NCBI GenBank assembly: GCA_003248865.1
Contig: QFPK01000020.1
Span: forward strand, 1-64,000
DNA: 64,000 nucleotides
From: Sphingomonas sp.
Lineage (GTDB): Bacteria; Pseudomonadota; Alphaproteobacteria; Sphingomonadales; Sphingomonadaceae
Direction: 5' to 3'
Shown one piece after another: positions 8,450 to 16,510 of this stretch; within the stretch, counting starts at the first letter, position 1, and each line of letters opens with the position of its first letter. The translations under genes were made by a program, and so were the position numbers. A model generated the notes under the pieces. The model searched no databases and was not told where the DNA came from. It saw nothing but the letters and a program-made list of their open reading frames with translations.

Positions 8450-8510
8450 TGTTCCTCACTCCCTCTTTATTGGGGGCGAGGTTAACTCAACGACAATCGG
8501 AGTCAAGAGA

Positions 8511-8531
8511 TTGCGGAGTGATACTCCGCAA
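8511..8531. terminator. Hairpin between symporter 3' end and P450 start
   Basis: TTGCGGAGT (8511-8519) and ACTCCGCAA (8523-8531) are exact inverses around three bases. It lies seven bases past the leftward symporter stop and about 60 bases upstream of the P450 start. No T-run follows, so it may act as a Rho-assisted stop, an RNA 3'-end stabiliser, or an operator for the P450. Confidence 0.5.
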
Positions 8532-8537
8532 AATGCG

Positions 8538-9782
8538 TCAGGCAGCGCTTTCCGTGGGCTCGCGCTTCTTTTCCCACTCCGCGACCACCGCTGTGGCCAC
8601 GGCATTCCCCACCACGTTGGAGGCGGACCGCCCCATATCCAGGAAGTGATCGACCGCCAGAATCAGGATCAGCCCGGCCTCCGGAATGTTGAACTGCCCC
8701 AGCGTCGCCGCGATCACCACAAGGCTGGCACGCGGCACGCCGGCCATCCCCTTCGACGTCACCATCAGGATCAGCAGCATCGCCACCTCCTGCGCGATGG
8801 TCAGGTCGATACCATAGGCCTGCGCGATGAAGATCGTCGCGAACGAACAATACATCATCGAGCCGTCGAGGTTGAAGCTGTAGCCCAGCGGCAGCACGAA
8901 GCTGGCGATCTTGGGCGGCACCCCGAAGCGCTCCAGCGCTTCCAGCGTGCGCGGATAGGCGGCCTCCGAACTCGCAGTGGTGAAGGCCAGCACGATGGGG
9001 TCGCGGATCTCCAGCGCCAGCCGCCCGGCGTTCTTCATGCCGATCACCAGCCCGCCCGCAAACAGGATCGTCAGCATCAGCAGCGCCAGCGCCACATAGA
9101 AACCGCCCATGAAGGCGCCATAGGTGATCAGCACGCCCAGCCCGCGCTCGGCGATGGTGGCCGTCACGGCGGCGAACACCGCGAGCGGCGCGAAGCGCAT
9201 CACGAAGCCCGTCACGATCAGCATCAGGTGCATGATGGCGTCGGCAGCCTTCAGGATCGGCGCACCCTTCTCCCCCATCTTCGCCAGCGCCACGCCCGCG
9301 AACAGGGAGAAGATCACGATCTGCAGGATCTCGTTCGTCGCCAGCGCCTCGAAGATGGACTTGGGCACCAGATGCGTCACGAACTTCTTCAGATCGAACC
9401 CGACGGTCGCCACCCCGCTGCTGGCATCCACCGGCGGCAGCGGCAGTTCCAGCCCCACGCCGGGCTGCAGCAGGTTCACCGCGAAGATGCCGATGGTGAT
9501 GGAAATGAACGAAGCGCCGATGAACCAGCCCAGCGCCCGCCCGCCGATCCGCCCCAGCGCCTTTGCGTCACCCCCCATATGGCCGATGCCGGAGACCAGC
9601 GCGGCAAACACCAGCGGCGCGATGATCATCTTGATCAGCCGCAGGAACAGATCGGTCACGATGCCCAGATAATAGACCAGTTCCTTCACCGTTTCCGGCG
9701 AAGCGGCACTGTTCGCCGCAAATCCCACGACAAGCCCCAGCACCAGTGCGCCGAGGATCCACCAGGTCAACGTCTTTCCCAT
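8538..9782 (-). CDS. Dicarboxylate/amino acid:cation symporter (DAACS family)
   Basis: The 414-residue membrane protein belongs to the DctA/GltP family, which imports C4-dicarboxylates or acidic amino acids with protons or sodium. The conserved re-entrant loop SSEAAYPRTLEAL (serine-rich HP1 region), the NLDGSMMYCSFATIFIAQ helix and the MLILMVTSKGMAGVPRASLVV hairpin are present. Roughly eight membrane helices are predicted by hydrophobicity. Start is ATG 9782 (MGKTLTWWILGAL) with AAGGGG just upstream; a longer frame upstream encodes non-homologous sequence. Exact substrate cannot be told from sequence. It is transcribed toward the P450 with an 88-base gap. Confidence 0.9.
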   Translation of the reverse strand: MGKTLTWWILGALVLGLVVGFAANSAASPETVKELVYYLGIVTDLFLRLIKMIIAPLVFAALVSGIGHMGGDAKALGRIGGRALGWFIGASFISITIGIFAVNLLQPGVGLELPLPPVDASSGVATVGFDLKKFVTHLVPKSIFEALATNEILQIVIFSLFAGVALAKMGEKGAPILKAADAIMHLMLIVTGFVMRFAPLAVFAAVTATIAERGLGVLITYGAFMGGFYVALALLMLTILFAGGLVIGMKNAGRLALEIRDPIVLAFTTASSEAAYPRTLEALERFGVPPKIASFVLPLGYSFNLDGSMMYCSFATIFIAQAYGIDLTIAQEVAMLLILMVTSKGMAGVPRASLVVIAATLGQFNIPEAGLILILAVDHFLDMGRSASNVVGNAVATAVVAEWEKKREPTESAA

Positions 9783-9886
9783 GGCCCCTTCGGTGCCAGC
9801 TTGGCAGCGGCAGGGCAAGCAGTCTTCCCAGTTGCGCACCCGCAATCCAGCCGCCATCCCGCGCCGGTGGCCGGGAGGAGATGGCG

Positions 9887-10534
9887 ATGACGGTTTATCA
9901 GGCAGTGCTGTGGGATTTCGGCGGGGTCATCACCAGCTCGCCGTTCGAAGCCTTCAACCGCTACGAAGCGAAGCGGGGGTTGCCCGCCAACTTCATCCGC
10001 AGCGTGAACGCGCGGAACCCCGACAGCAACGCCTGGGCGAAACTGGAACGCAACGAGATCGGCGGCGCCGAGTTCGACACCGCCTTCCGCGCCGAAGCCC
10101 AGGCGCTGGGCCACGACGTGCCTGGCGCCGACGTGCTGGCCCTGCTCTCGGGCGAGATCCGCCCCCGCATGGTCGCCACGCTCGACACACTGAAGGCCGC
10201 CGGCTTCGCCATCGGCTGCATCACCAACAACGCCCAGGTCGGCCACGGCGCGGGGATGACGGACGATGCCGCCAAGGCGGCCGCCGTCAGCGCCGTGCTG
10301 GCCCGCTTCGACCATGTGATCGAAAGCTCCAAGGCCGGCGTCCGCAAGCCCGACCCCCGCATCTACCAGATGATGTGCGAAGCCCTCTCGCTGGATCCGT
10401 CCCGCTGCATTTACCTCGACGACCTCGGCATCAACTGCAAACCCGCCGCCGCGCTGGGCATGGCGGCGATCAAGGTGAATTCCGAAGCGCAGGCGCTGGC
10501 GGAGCTGGGCGGGCTGCTGGGGATGGAATTCTAA
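9887..10534 (+). CDS. HAD-superfamily hydrolase, ACAD10/epoxide-hydrolase-N type
   Basis: The 215-residue protein is a subfamily-IA haloacid dehalogenase-type phosphatase. Motif I is WDFGGVITSSPF near residue 10 (the second catalytic acid position is replaced by glycine-valine, as in the ACAD10-like branch), motif II ITNN, motif III KAGVRKPDPRIY and motif IV YLDDLGINCKPA. Members related to the ACAD10 N-terminal domain act on small phosphorylated compounds; the substrate here is unknown. GGGAGGAG places the start at ATG 9887 rather than the ATG six bases earlier. It diverges from the symporter gene. Composite repeat locus 2 begins six bases after its stop. Confidence 0.85.
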   Translation: MTVYQAVLWDFGGVITSSPFEAFNRYEAKRGLPANFIRSVNARNPDSNAWAKLERNEIGGAEFDTAFRAEAQALGHDVPGADVLALLSGEIRPRMVATLDTLKAAGFAIGCITNNAQVGHGAGMTDDAAKAAAVSAVLARFDHVIESSKAGVRKPDPRIYQMMCEALSLDPSRCIYLDDLGINCKPAAALGMAAIKVNSEAQALAELGGLLGMEF

Positions 10535-10539
10535 CAAAG

Positions 10540-10768
10540 TTCGAAGGGGCTCTGCCCCTTCACCCCGGCAGGGAGCCGTGCTCCCTGTACCCACATTAGA
10601 AGGCTGATCGTTTAGGTTGCGCTGACGGCTGAGGTTTACTGCCTGCGGCGCCAGCAAGCCCAAGCGCCGCAGGCAATCAAACCGTGTCACGCACACAACT
10701 GGTGAGTAGCGCGCGACACCCACGTCGAGGGTGCAACGAAATCATTTCCCTGTCCGCCGGCGACCTCC
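10540..10768. repeat. Composite intergenic repeat, locus 2 (reversed, minimal core)
   Basis: Modules run B (10540-10598, hairpins AAGGGGCTCTGCCCCTT and GGGAG...CTCCC), C' (about 10639-10651), a 12-base core, C (GCGCCGCAGGCAATC, 10664-10678) and a decayed A (10719-10768). Relative to locus 1 the order is inverted and the core is almost absent. The A hairpin has lost pairing in its left arm (CAACGAAAT against ATTTCCCTG). Confidence 0.8.
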
Positions 10769-10772
10769 AATC

Positions 10773-10808
10773 TTGACCAATCGCCTCATTCGTCTATAGT
10801 ATACGATA
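10773..10808 (+). promoter_or_regulatory. Promoter and GntR-type operator of the arabinofuranosidase operon
   Basis: TTGACC (10773-10778) and TAGTAT (10797-10802), 18 bases apart, form a plausible sigma-70 promoter. TATAGTATACGATA at 10795-10808 is a near-perfect palindrome centred on GTATAC and covers the -10 box. It shares the 12-base string GTATACGATATT with the perfect palindrome at 20357-20370, next to a GntR-controlled operon. Position over the -10 box suggests repression relieved by inducer. Confidence 0.6.
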
Positions 10809-10828
10809 TTGCCATCAAGGGAGATAAG

Positions 10829-13219
10829 ATGCTGACGCTTGGGCGCCGGGAACTTCTGGCAGGTGCTGCCGCCATCGCTACCCCTCTGCCAGCCTTCGCC
10901 GCGCGCGATACGGCTGGTGCCGCGCAGGCAAAGCCGCTGCCGCTTGTGTCGGTGCGGCTGAAGCCATCCGATTACGCGCTCGCCGTGAAAGCGAACCGCG
11001 CCTATCTGCACCGGCTGCAGCCGGACCGGCTGCTGCACAACTTCCGCAAATATGCGGGTCTGGAGCCGAAGGCGCCGATCTATGGCGGTTGGGAATCCGA
11101 CACCATCGCAGGCCACACGCTGGGCCATTATCTGACCGCGCTGGTGCTGATGCAGCAGCAGACGGGTGATGCGGACATGCGCCGCCGGGCGGACTATATC
11201 GTCTCCCAGCTGGCAGAGGCGCAGACGAAACGCGGCACCGGCTATGTCGGCGCGCTTGGCCGCAAGCGGAAGGACGGCAGCGTGGTGGATGGGGAGGAGA
11301 TCTTCCCCGAGATCATGGCGGGCGACATCCGCTCCACCGGCTTTGATCTGAACGGCAGCTGGGCCCCGCTCTACACCATGCACAAGCTGTTCGCGGGCCT
11401 GCTGGATGTGCACGCCGCCTGGGGCAACGCGCAGGCTCTGACCGTGGTGGAGGGCCTGGGCGGCTACTTCGAGAAGGTGTTCGCACCGCTGACACCCGAT
11501 CAGGTGCAAGAGGTGCTGGCCTGCGAATATGGCGGTCTCGCCGAAAGCTATGCCGAGCTGGCCGCGCGAACCGGCGACAAGCGCTGGCTGAAGATGGCGG
11601 AGCTGCTGTATGACAGGAAGGTGCTTGACCCGATCTTCGCCGGTGAGGATCGGCTGGCCAACTTCCACGCCAACACCCAAATTCCGAAGCTGATCGCGCA
11701 GGCGCGTATTCATGAGGTTGCCCTGCGCGCAAACGAGAAAGGCGCCCCGGATCGGGCGAAGGCAGCCCGCTTCTTCTGGGATCGGGTGACAGGTCATCAC
11801 AGCTATGTGATCGGCGGCAACGCGGACCGGGAATATTTCTTCGAGCCCGACCAGGTCGCCAAGCATATTACCGAGCAGACCTGCGAGCATTGCAACAGCT
11901 ACAACATGATGAAGCTGACGCGGCACCTGTGGGCCTGGCAGCCCGACGGCGCGCTGTTCGATTATTATGAGCGCGCCCATCTGAACCATACGCTTGCGGC
12001 GCAGGATCCCGAAACCGGCGGCTTCTCTTACATGACCCCGCTGATGTCCGGCATTCCGCGCCGCTATTCCAGCACGCGCGACGATCAGTTCTGGTGCTGC
12101 GTCGGCTCCGGCATGGAGGCGCATGCCAAGCATGGCGACAGCATCTTCTGGGAAGGCACGCCTGACGGAGAAACGGAGGGCACGCTGTTCGTGAACCTCT
12201 ATATCCCGGCTGATGCGCAATGGGTCACGCGCCGCGCGCAGCTGTCGCTGGACACCGCCTATCCTTATGCCGGCGACGCCACTCTGACGTTCTCGCAACT
12301 GAAGCCCGGCCGCTTTCCCGTCGCGTTGCGCGTGCCCGGCTGGGCGGCGGGCAAAGCGGACGTGCGCGTGAACGGAGAGCCGGTTCAGGCCGAACACGGC
12401 CGCGGCTATGCCATGGTGACACGCAAGTGGAAGGCGGGGGACAGCGTCTCGATCCATTTGCCGATGGAGCTGCGGCTGGAAGCGACGCAAGGCGATGACG
12501 GCACCGTCGCCGTACTGCGCGGCCCACTGGTCCTGGCCGCCGATCTGGGCCCGGCCGACAAGCCCTTCACGGCGGCGGCACCGGCGCTGGTCGGCGCAGA
12601 TCTTCTGGGGGGCTTCAGCGCTACCGATCCGGCCTCGGCCCGCTATGCCGCGCGCGGCGTGGTGCGGCCCGGCGACCTTGGCTTCGCCCCCTTCCATCGT
12701 CAGCACCAGCGGTTGAGCGCCGTCTATTTCCGCCGTTTCACCGACGGCGAATGGGCGGCTGAAGAGGCTGCCTTCCTGGCCGAACAGGCGCGGCTGAAGG
12801 ACCTCGCCGCCCGCTCCGTCGATGTCATGCATCTGGGCGAGATGCAGCCTGAGCGCGACCATGATCTGACAGCCGAGATTTCCTATCCCGTTGTCTATCG
12901 CGGCCGCAAAGGCCGAGATGCGCGCTCCGGCGGCTTCCTCGAATTCACCATGAAGGTGAAGCCCGGCCCACTGGTGCTGCAGGCGAGCTACTGGGGCGAC
13001 GAACGCCCGAACAACTTCGACATCCTGATTGACGGACAGAAGCTCATTACCCAGAAGCTCGCGCATGACAGGCCGGGCGAATTCATCGACATCGACACGC
13101 CCGTCCCGGAAGCGCTCACACGCGGCAAGAGCAGCGTGCGGGTGAAATTCGTTCCGCACGACCGCAACCGTGTCGGACCGGTGTTCGGCGTTCGCCTGTT
13201 CACGGCCAGACCGCAATGA
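10829..13219 (+). CDS. Secreted GH127/GH146-type beta-L-arabinofuranosidase (DUF1680)
   Basis: The 796-residue enzyme starts with a twin-arginine-like signal (GRRELLAGAAAIATPLPAFA), so it acts in or beyond the periplasm. The (alpha/alpha)6 catalytic domain shows YGGWESDTIAGHTLGHYL, the EQTCEHCNSYNMMKL segment near residues 348-354 and FWCCVGSGMEAHAKHGDS near 422-424. In studied GH127/146 enzymes the zinc-bound cysteines and glutamate of these segments do catalysis. A beta-sandwich and a DUF6805-like C-terminal domain (SYWGDERPNNFDILIDGQ) follow. Family members release L-arabinofuranose from hydroxyproline-linked arabinans or pectin side chains. AAGGGAG precedes the ATG. Its stop overlaps the next gene (ATGA), so the two are co-translated. 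Confidence 0.9.
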   Translation: MLTLGRRELLAGAAAIATPLPAFAARDTAGAAQAKPLPLVSVRLKPSDYALAVKANRAYLHRLQPDRLLHNFRKYAGLEPKAPIYGGWESDTIAGHTLGHYLTALVLMQQQTGDADMRRRADYIVSQLAEAQTKRGTGYVGALGRKRKDGSVVDGEEIFPEIMAGDIRSTGFDLNGSWAPLYTMHKLFAGLLDVHAAWGNAQALTVVEGLGGYFEKVFAPLTPDQVQEVLACEYGGLAESYAELAARTGDKRWLKMAELLYDRKVLDPIFAGEDRLANFHANTQIPKLIAQARIHEVALRANEKGAPDRAKAARFFWDRVTGHHSYVIGGNADREYFFEPDQVAKHITEQTCEHCNSYNMMKLTRHLWAWQPDGALFDYYERAHLNHTLAAQDPETGGFSYMTPLMSGIPRRYSSTRDDQFWCCVGSGMEAHAKHGDSIFWEGTPDGETEGTLFVNLYIPADAQWVTRRAQLSLDTAYPYAGDATLTFSQLKPGRFPVALRVPGWAAGKADVRVNGEPVQAEHGRGYAMVTRKWKAGDSVSIHLPMELRLEATQGDDGTVAVLRGPLVLAADLGPADKPFTAAAPALVGADLLGGFSATDPASARYAARGVVRPGDLGFAPFHRQHQRLSAVYFRRFTDGEWAAEEAAFLAEQARLKDLAARSVDVMHLGEMQPERDHDLTAEISYPVVYRGRKGRDARSGGFLEFTMKVKPGPLVLQASYWGDERPNNFDILIDGQKLITQKLAHDRPGEFIDIDTPVPEALTRGKSSVRVKFVPHDRNRVGPVFGVRLFTARPQ

Positions 13220-14238
13220 GTGACGTGCAAATGCCCGACGTTCACATGACGCTGGACGATCTGCGCACGCTGGCCCGCGCCAAGCTGCGCCTTGTGGGCC
13301 TTGCGCCCGACCATGCCGATGCAGTGGCCGAAACCATGGTGTCCGGCGAGCGCGACGGCTGCGCCAGCCATGGCATCTACCGCCTGCTGGTCGCCGCCAG
13401 CAGCGTGCGCACGGGCGTGGCCCTGCCCGATGCCGTGCCTGTCGTCACCGAACCTGCGCCCGCGCTGGTGAAGGTGGACGGCAAGGGCGGCTTTGCCCAG
13501 CTGCCGTTCGAACGCGGCCTGCCGCTGCTGGCGGAGAAGGCGCGCAGGCACGGCATCGCCGCGCTCGCCATCACCAACGCCGTGCATTTCGCAGCGCTCT
13601 GGCCCGAGGTGGAAGCCGTGACCGAGCAGGGACTGGTTGCGCTGGCGGTGACGCCGAACCACGCCTGGGTGGCGCCGGCCGGGGGTACGAAACCGGTGTT
13701 CGGCACCAACCCCATCGCCTTCGGCTGGCCGCGCCCCGGCCGCGACCCGTTCGTGTTCGATTTCGCCACCACCGAAGTCGCCCGGGGCGAGATCGAACTG
13801 CACCGCCGCGCCGGCAAGCCGGTGCCGGACAGCTGGGGTTATGACGCAGACGGTAACCCCACCACCGATGCGAAGTCCGTGCTGGACGGCGCCATGCGCA
13901 CCTTTGGCGGCCACAAGGGTTCCGCGCTCGCCGCGATGGTGGAGCTGCTGGCGGGCCCGCTGATCGGGGACATGACCAGCGCCGAATCCATTGCGGCAGA
14001 CGGCGGCCGCATGGGCTCCCCCATCGGCGGCGAACTGATCATCGCGCTCGATCCGGAGGGCTTCCTCGGCGCGGACCTCGATGGCCGCTTCGCGGCGGCC
14101 GAGGCGATGTTTTCGGCGATCGAGGCGCAGGGCGCCCGCCTGCCCTCCGCCCGCCGCTACGCCGCGCGGGCGAAAACCCTTGTGGAGGGCGTCACCATCC
14201 CGGGACAACTCTACGCGGATATTATGGCGATTACGTAG
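13216..14238 (+). CDS. Ldh2/DpkA-family NAD(P)-dependent reductase, possible pyrroline-2-carboxylate reductase
   Basis: The 340-residue protein has the malate/L-lactate dehydrogenase 2 fold: SHGIYRL near the start, NPIAFGWPR, and the FGGHKGSALAAMVELLAGPL segment. This family includes malate, ureidoglycolate and Delta1-piperideine/pyrroline-2-carboxylate reductases (DpkA). The first four bases overlap the arabinofuranosidase stop, so the enzyme is tied to that operon. In a hydroxyproline cluster a pyrroline-2-carboxylate reductase, which makes L-proline, is the most sensible role, but the classical trans-3-hydroxyproline dehydratase that would feed it is not seen here. Malate or lactate dehydrogenase remains possible. 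Confidence 0.8.
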   Translation: MSDVQMPDVHMTLDDLRTLARAKLRLVGLAPDHADAVAETMVSGERDGCASHGIYRLLVAASSVRTGVALPDAVPVVTEPAPALVKVDGKGGFAQLPFERGLPLLAEKARRHGIAALAITNAVHFAALWPEVEAVTEQGLVALAVTPNHAWVAPAGGTKPVFGTNPIAFGWPRPGRDPFVFDFATTEVARGEIELHRRAGKPVPDSWGYDADGNPTTDAKSVLDGAMRTFGGHKGSALAAMVELLAGPLIGDMTSAESIAADGGRMGSPIGGELIIALDPEGFLGADLDGRFAAAEAMFSAIEAQGARLPSARRYAARAKTLVEGVTIPGQLYADIMAIT

Positions 14239-14369
14239 GCGGCTGACCCCTCCTCTGCTCCTTCCTGCAACTCGGTCCGCCCCATGCCGATTTCCCTTTG
14301 GCCCCACCCCATTCTCGCCTAGCCTCTCCGCCATCGCCCGCCCCCTAAGGCACCGGGCGCGGAGCATCG

Positions 14370-15704
14370 ATGGCACCCACCAGCAAGGAACTCTTCGGCC
14401 ACCCGCGCGGCCTCACCGTGCTCGCCACCACAGAGATGTGGGAGCGCTTTTCCTTCTACGGAATGCAGGCGCTGCTGATGCTCTACATGACGAAATATCT
14501 GCTGCTGCCAGATCATGCGCGCGGCGTGTTCGGGCTGGCAACGTTCCGGCAGGGGCTGTCGGCCATCGTCGGCCCGATGACCGATCTGGGCTTCGCGGCG
14601 CAGACCTTCGGCATCTACTCCGGCCTCATCTACGGCACCCCGCTCATCGGCGCCTGGCTGGGGGACCGGGTGCTGGGGAAGACGCGCACCATCATCCTGG
14701 GCTGCCTGCTGATGTCCGCCGGCCACCTCGCCATGGCGTTCGAGCAGCTGTTCGTCCTCGCCCTGCTGCTGATCGTGCTCGGCTCGGGCGGGGTGCTGGG
14801 CAACATGGTGGCGCAGGTCGGCCTTCTGTATGCGCCGGACGACCAGCGCCGCACCCGCGCCTTCGGCATCTACCTCATCACCCTCAACATCGGTGCGCTG
14901 GCCTCCCCCCTCATTATCGGCACGCTGGGGGAAAAGGTCGGCTGGCACTGGGGCTTCGGCGCGGCCGGCATCGGCATGCTGATCGGGCTATGCACCTATC
15001 TCGCCGGGCGCCGCCACCTCCCGCCGGACAGGATCGTGAAACGCGGCGAGAAAGTCCGCCTCACCCCGCACGAGCGCCGGCAGGTGGGCGCCATCCTGCT
15101 GCTGCTCCTCCCCTATATTCTCTATTCCGCCGCCGCGCAGGCCTATGGCCTGATGATCGTGTGGGGCGACACGGCGGTGAACCGCAACATCCTCGGCTGG
15201 GAAGTCCCTGTCACCTGGATCCTCGTCGCGGACGGCATCTTCACCATCCTGGGCGTGCTGCTCGCCAACCGCATCTGGGTGGCGCTGGGCAAGCGCAACC
15301 GCGAGCCGTCCGATTTCACCAAGGTCACCATCGGCTACCTCGGCGTCGGCGCGGCCTATCTCTACATCGCCCTCGTCGCGACGCTGCCCGTGGTGCCCGT
15401 GCTGATGTGGATCCTCTTCTTCCTGATGATGGACTTCAGCTTCGGCTGGTCGGAACCGCCCACCCAGTCGCTCATCTCCCGGGATTCCCCCCCGTCCGTG
15501 AACGCGATGATGATGGCGACGATGAAGGCCAGCACCATGCCCGCCTATTTCTTCATCGGCTGGCTCGGCCGCTTCTACGAGCCGCTGGGCCCGGCCGCCT
15601 TCTGGGCCCTCACAGCCGCCCTGCCCCTTGCAGCAGCCACCGCCATCGTCCTGGGCAAGGGCTGGTTCAAACGCCTCATGGAACCGGAGGCACCTTTACA
15701 ATAG
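14370..15704 (+). CDS. Proton-dependent oligopeptide transporter (POT/PTR2 family)
   Basis: The 444-residue membrane protein carries the POT signature EMWERFSFYG (ExxERFxYY proton-coupling motif) in its first helix and about twelve hydrophobic segments. A GNMVAQVGLLYAPDDQRRTRAF stretch and a FSFGWSEPPTQSLI segment also fit the family. POT proteins import di- and tripeptides with protons. It follows the reductase by 131 bases on the same strand. Between an arabinofuranosidase and an Xaa-Pro peptidase, it is a good candidate importer of hydroxyproline- or proline-containing peptides. Confidence 0.9.
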   Translation: MAPTSKELFGHPRGLTVLATTEMWERFSFYGMQALLMLYMTKYLLLPDHARGVFGLATFRQGLSAIVGPMTDLGFAAQTFGIYSGLIYGTPLIGAWLGDRVLGKTRTIILGCLLMSAGHLAMAFEQLFVLALLLIVLGSGGVLGNMVAQVGLLYAPDDQRRTRAFGIYLITLNIGALASPLIIGTLGEKVGWHWGFGAAGIGMLIGLCTYLAGRRHLPPDRIVKRGEKVRLTPHERRQVGAILLLLLPYILYSAAAQAYGLMIVWGDTAVNRNILGWEVPVTWILVADGIFTILGVLLANRIWVALGKRNREPSDFTKVTIGYLGVGAAYLYIALVATLPVVPVLMWILFFLMMDFSFGWSEPPTQSLISRDSPPSVNAMMMATMKASTMPAYFFIGWLGRFYEPLGPAAFWALTAALPLAAATAIVLGKGWFKRLMEPEAPLQ

Positions 15705-15766
15705 CTGTGGCCCTCATCCGCACCGCATGATAGGGTCAAGACGTTGGACAATGGGGGCATTGGACC

Positions 15767-16510
15767 ATGTCGCTTCCCGAATTCTATTCCCACCGCTTCC
15801 GCCAGGAGATGCTGTGCCACCCGGTTTGGCTGCCGGGTCAGGGCGTCGTGCCTGGGGACATCGGAATCATGCGCGACGGCATCTTCCACCGTGAGGGCAG
15901 CTACACCGACTATGGTGCCGCCACTGCGATCGTCGAGGAAGAGGAGATCCCGGTCTCCGCCCGAAGCAAATTCTCCGTCGGCATCAGCCTGTCGCTCTCG
16001 CTCGGGGCGGAAGCAACGGTAGACCCCAACGCCAAGGTTGGCGGCAAGCTCAACTTCAAGCGCGGCGGCGGCGTGCTGCTGCACGTTTCCGATCAGCGCC
16101 GGCGTTACATCCGCAACCTGCGGGAGGTGATGGAGACGCTACCCTGGGGCAGTCAGAGCTTCGGCAGGGACACGGTGTTCGTCTCCGAAGTGCGGCTGGC
16201 CAAGGCAATCGCGCTGGTGCTGTCGGAATCCGGCGACACCGGAGTCGAGCTCACCGGCAAGGCCAAGGCACTGCAGCAGCTCGACATCGCCGACGCCTCG
16301 GTCGCCTTCGGCGCGACATCGGCCGCGTCCTACACCACCGCCATCCGCGATCCGGCGGGCGTCGCCTTCTATCCCTATGGCCTGCTGCTCTACCGCGCGC
16401 GCACCGGCTGGTGGCAGGACGGCAAGGTGGTTCCGCTGGAGTCGGACAGCGCGGCAAAGTCCGCGCCAGACCCGTTCGCGGAAGTCTCGCCCTATGACGA
16501 GGACCTCTGA
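15767..16510 (+). CDS. Uncharacterised 247-aa protein paired with a subtilase
   Basis: I do not recognise a family. The protein has no signal peptide or clear membrane helix. A region from about residue 25 (VPGDIGIMRDGIFHREGS) to 225 alternates hydrophobic and polar residues, suggesting mostly beta strands, with a glycine-rich piece (SVGISLSLSLGAEATVD, LNFKRGGGVLLHVS) and helices around residues 110-150. The last 25 residues are acidic and proline-rich, like a flexible tail. Its final 17 bases overlap the start of a cytoplasmic subtilase-TPR gene, so the two are translationally coupled. Size, tail and protease partner recall effectors activated by cleavage, but there is no sequence proof of that. 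Confidence 0.75.
   Translation: MSLPEFYSHRFRQEMLCHPVWLPGQGVVPGDIGIMRDGIFHREGSYTDYGAATAIVEEEEIPVSARSKFSVGISLSLSLGAEATVDPNAKVGGKLNFKRGGGVLLHVSDQRRRYIRNLREVMETLPWGSQSFGRDTVFVSEVRLAKAIALVLSESGDTGVELTGKAKALQQLDIADASVAFGATSAASYTTAIRDPAGVAFYPYGLLLYRARTGWWQDGKVVPLESDSAAKSAPDPFAEVSPYDEDL

Noticed and set aside
10742..13216. 824-codon open frame antisense to the arabinofuranosidase
   Set aside because: High GC content removes stops on the opposite strand; the sense frame has a complete enzyme with signal and active-site motifs.
15767..16510. Firm assignment of the 247-aa protein as a bacterial gasdermin
   Set aside because: Size and protease partner fit, but I could not see gasdermin-specific sequence features, including an N-terminal cysteine at the lipidation position.
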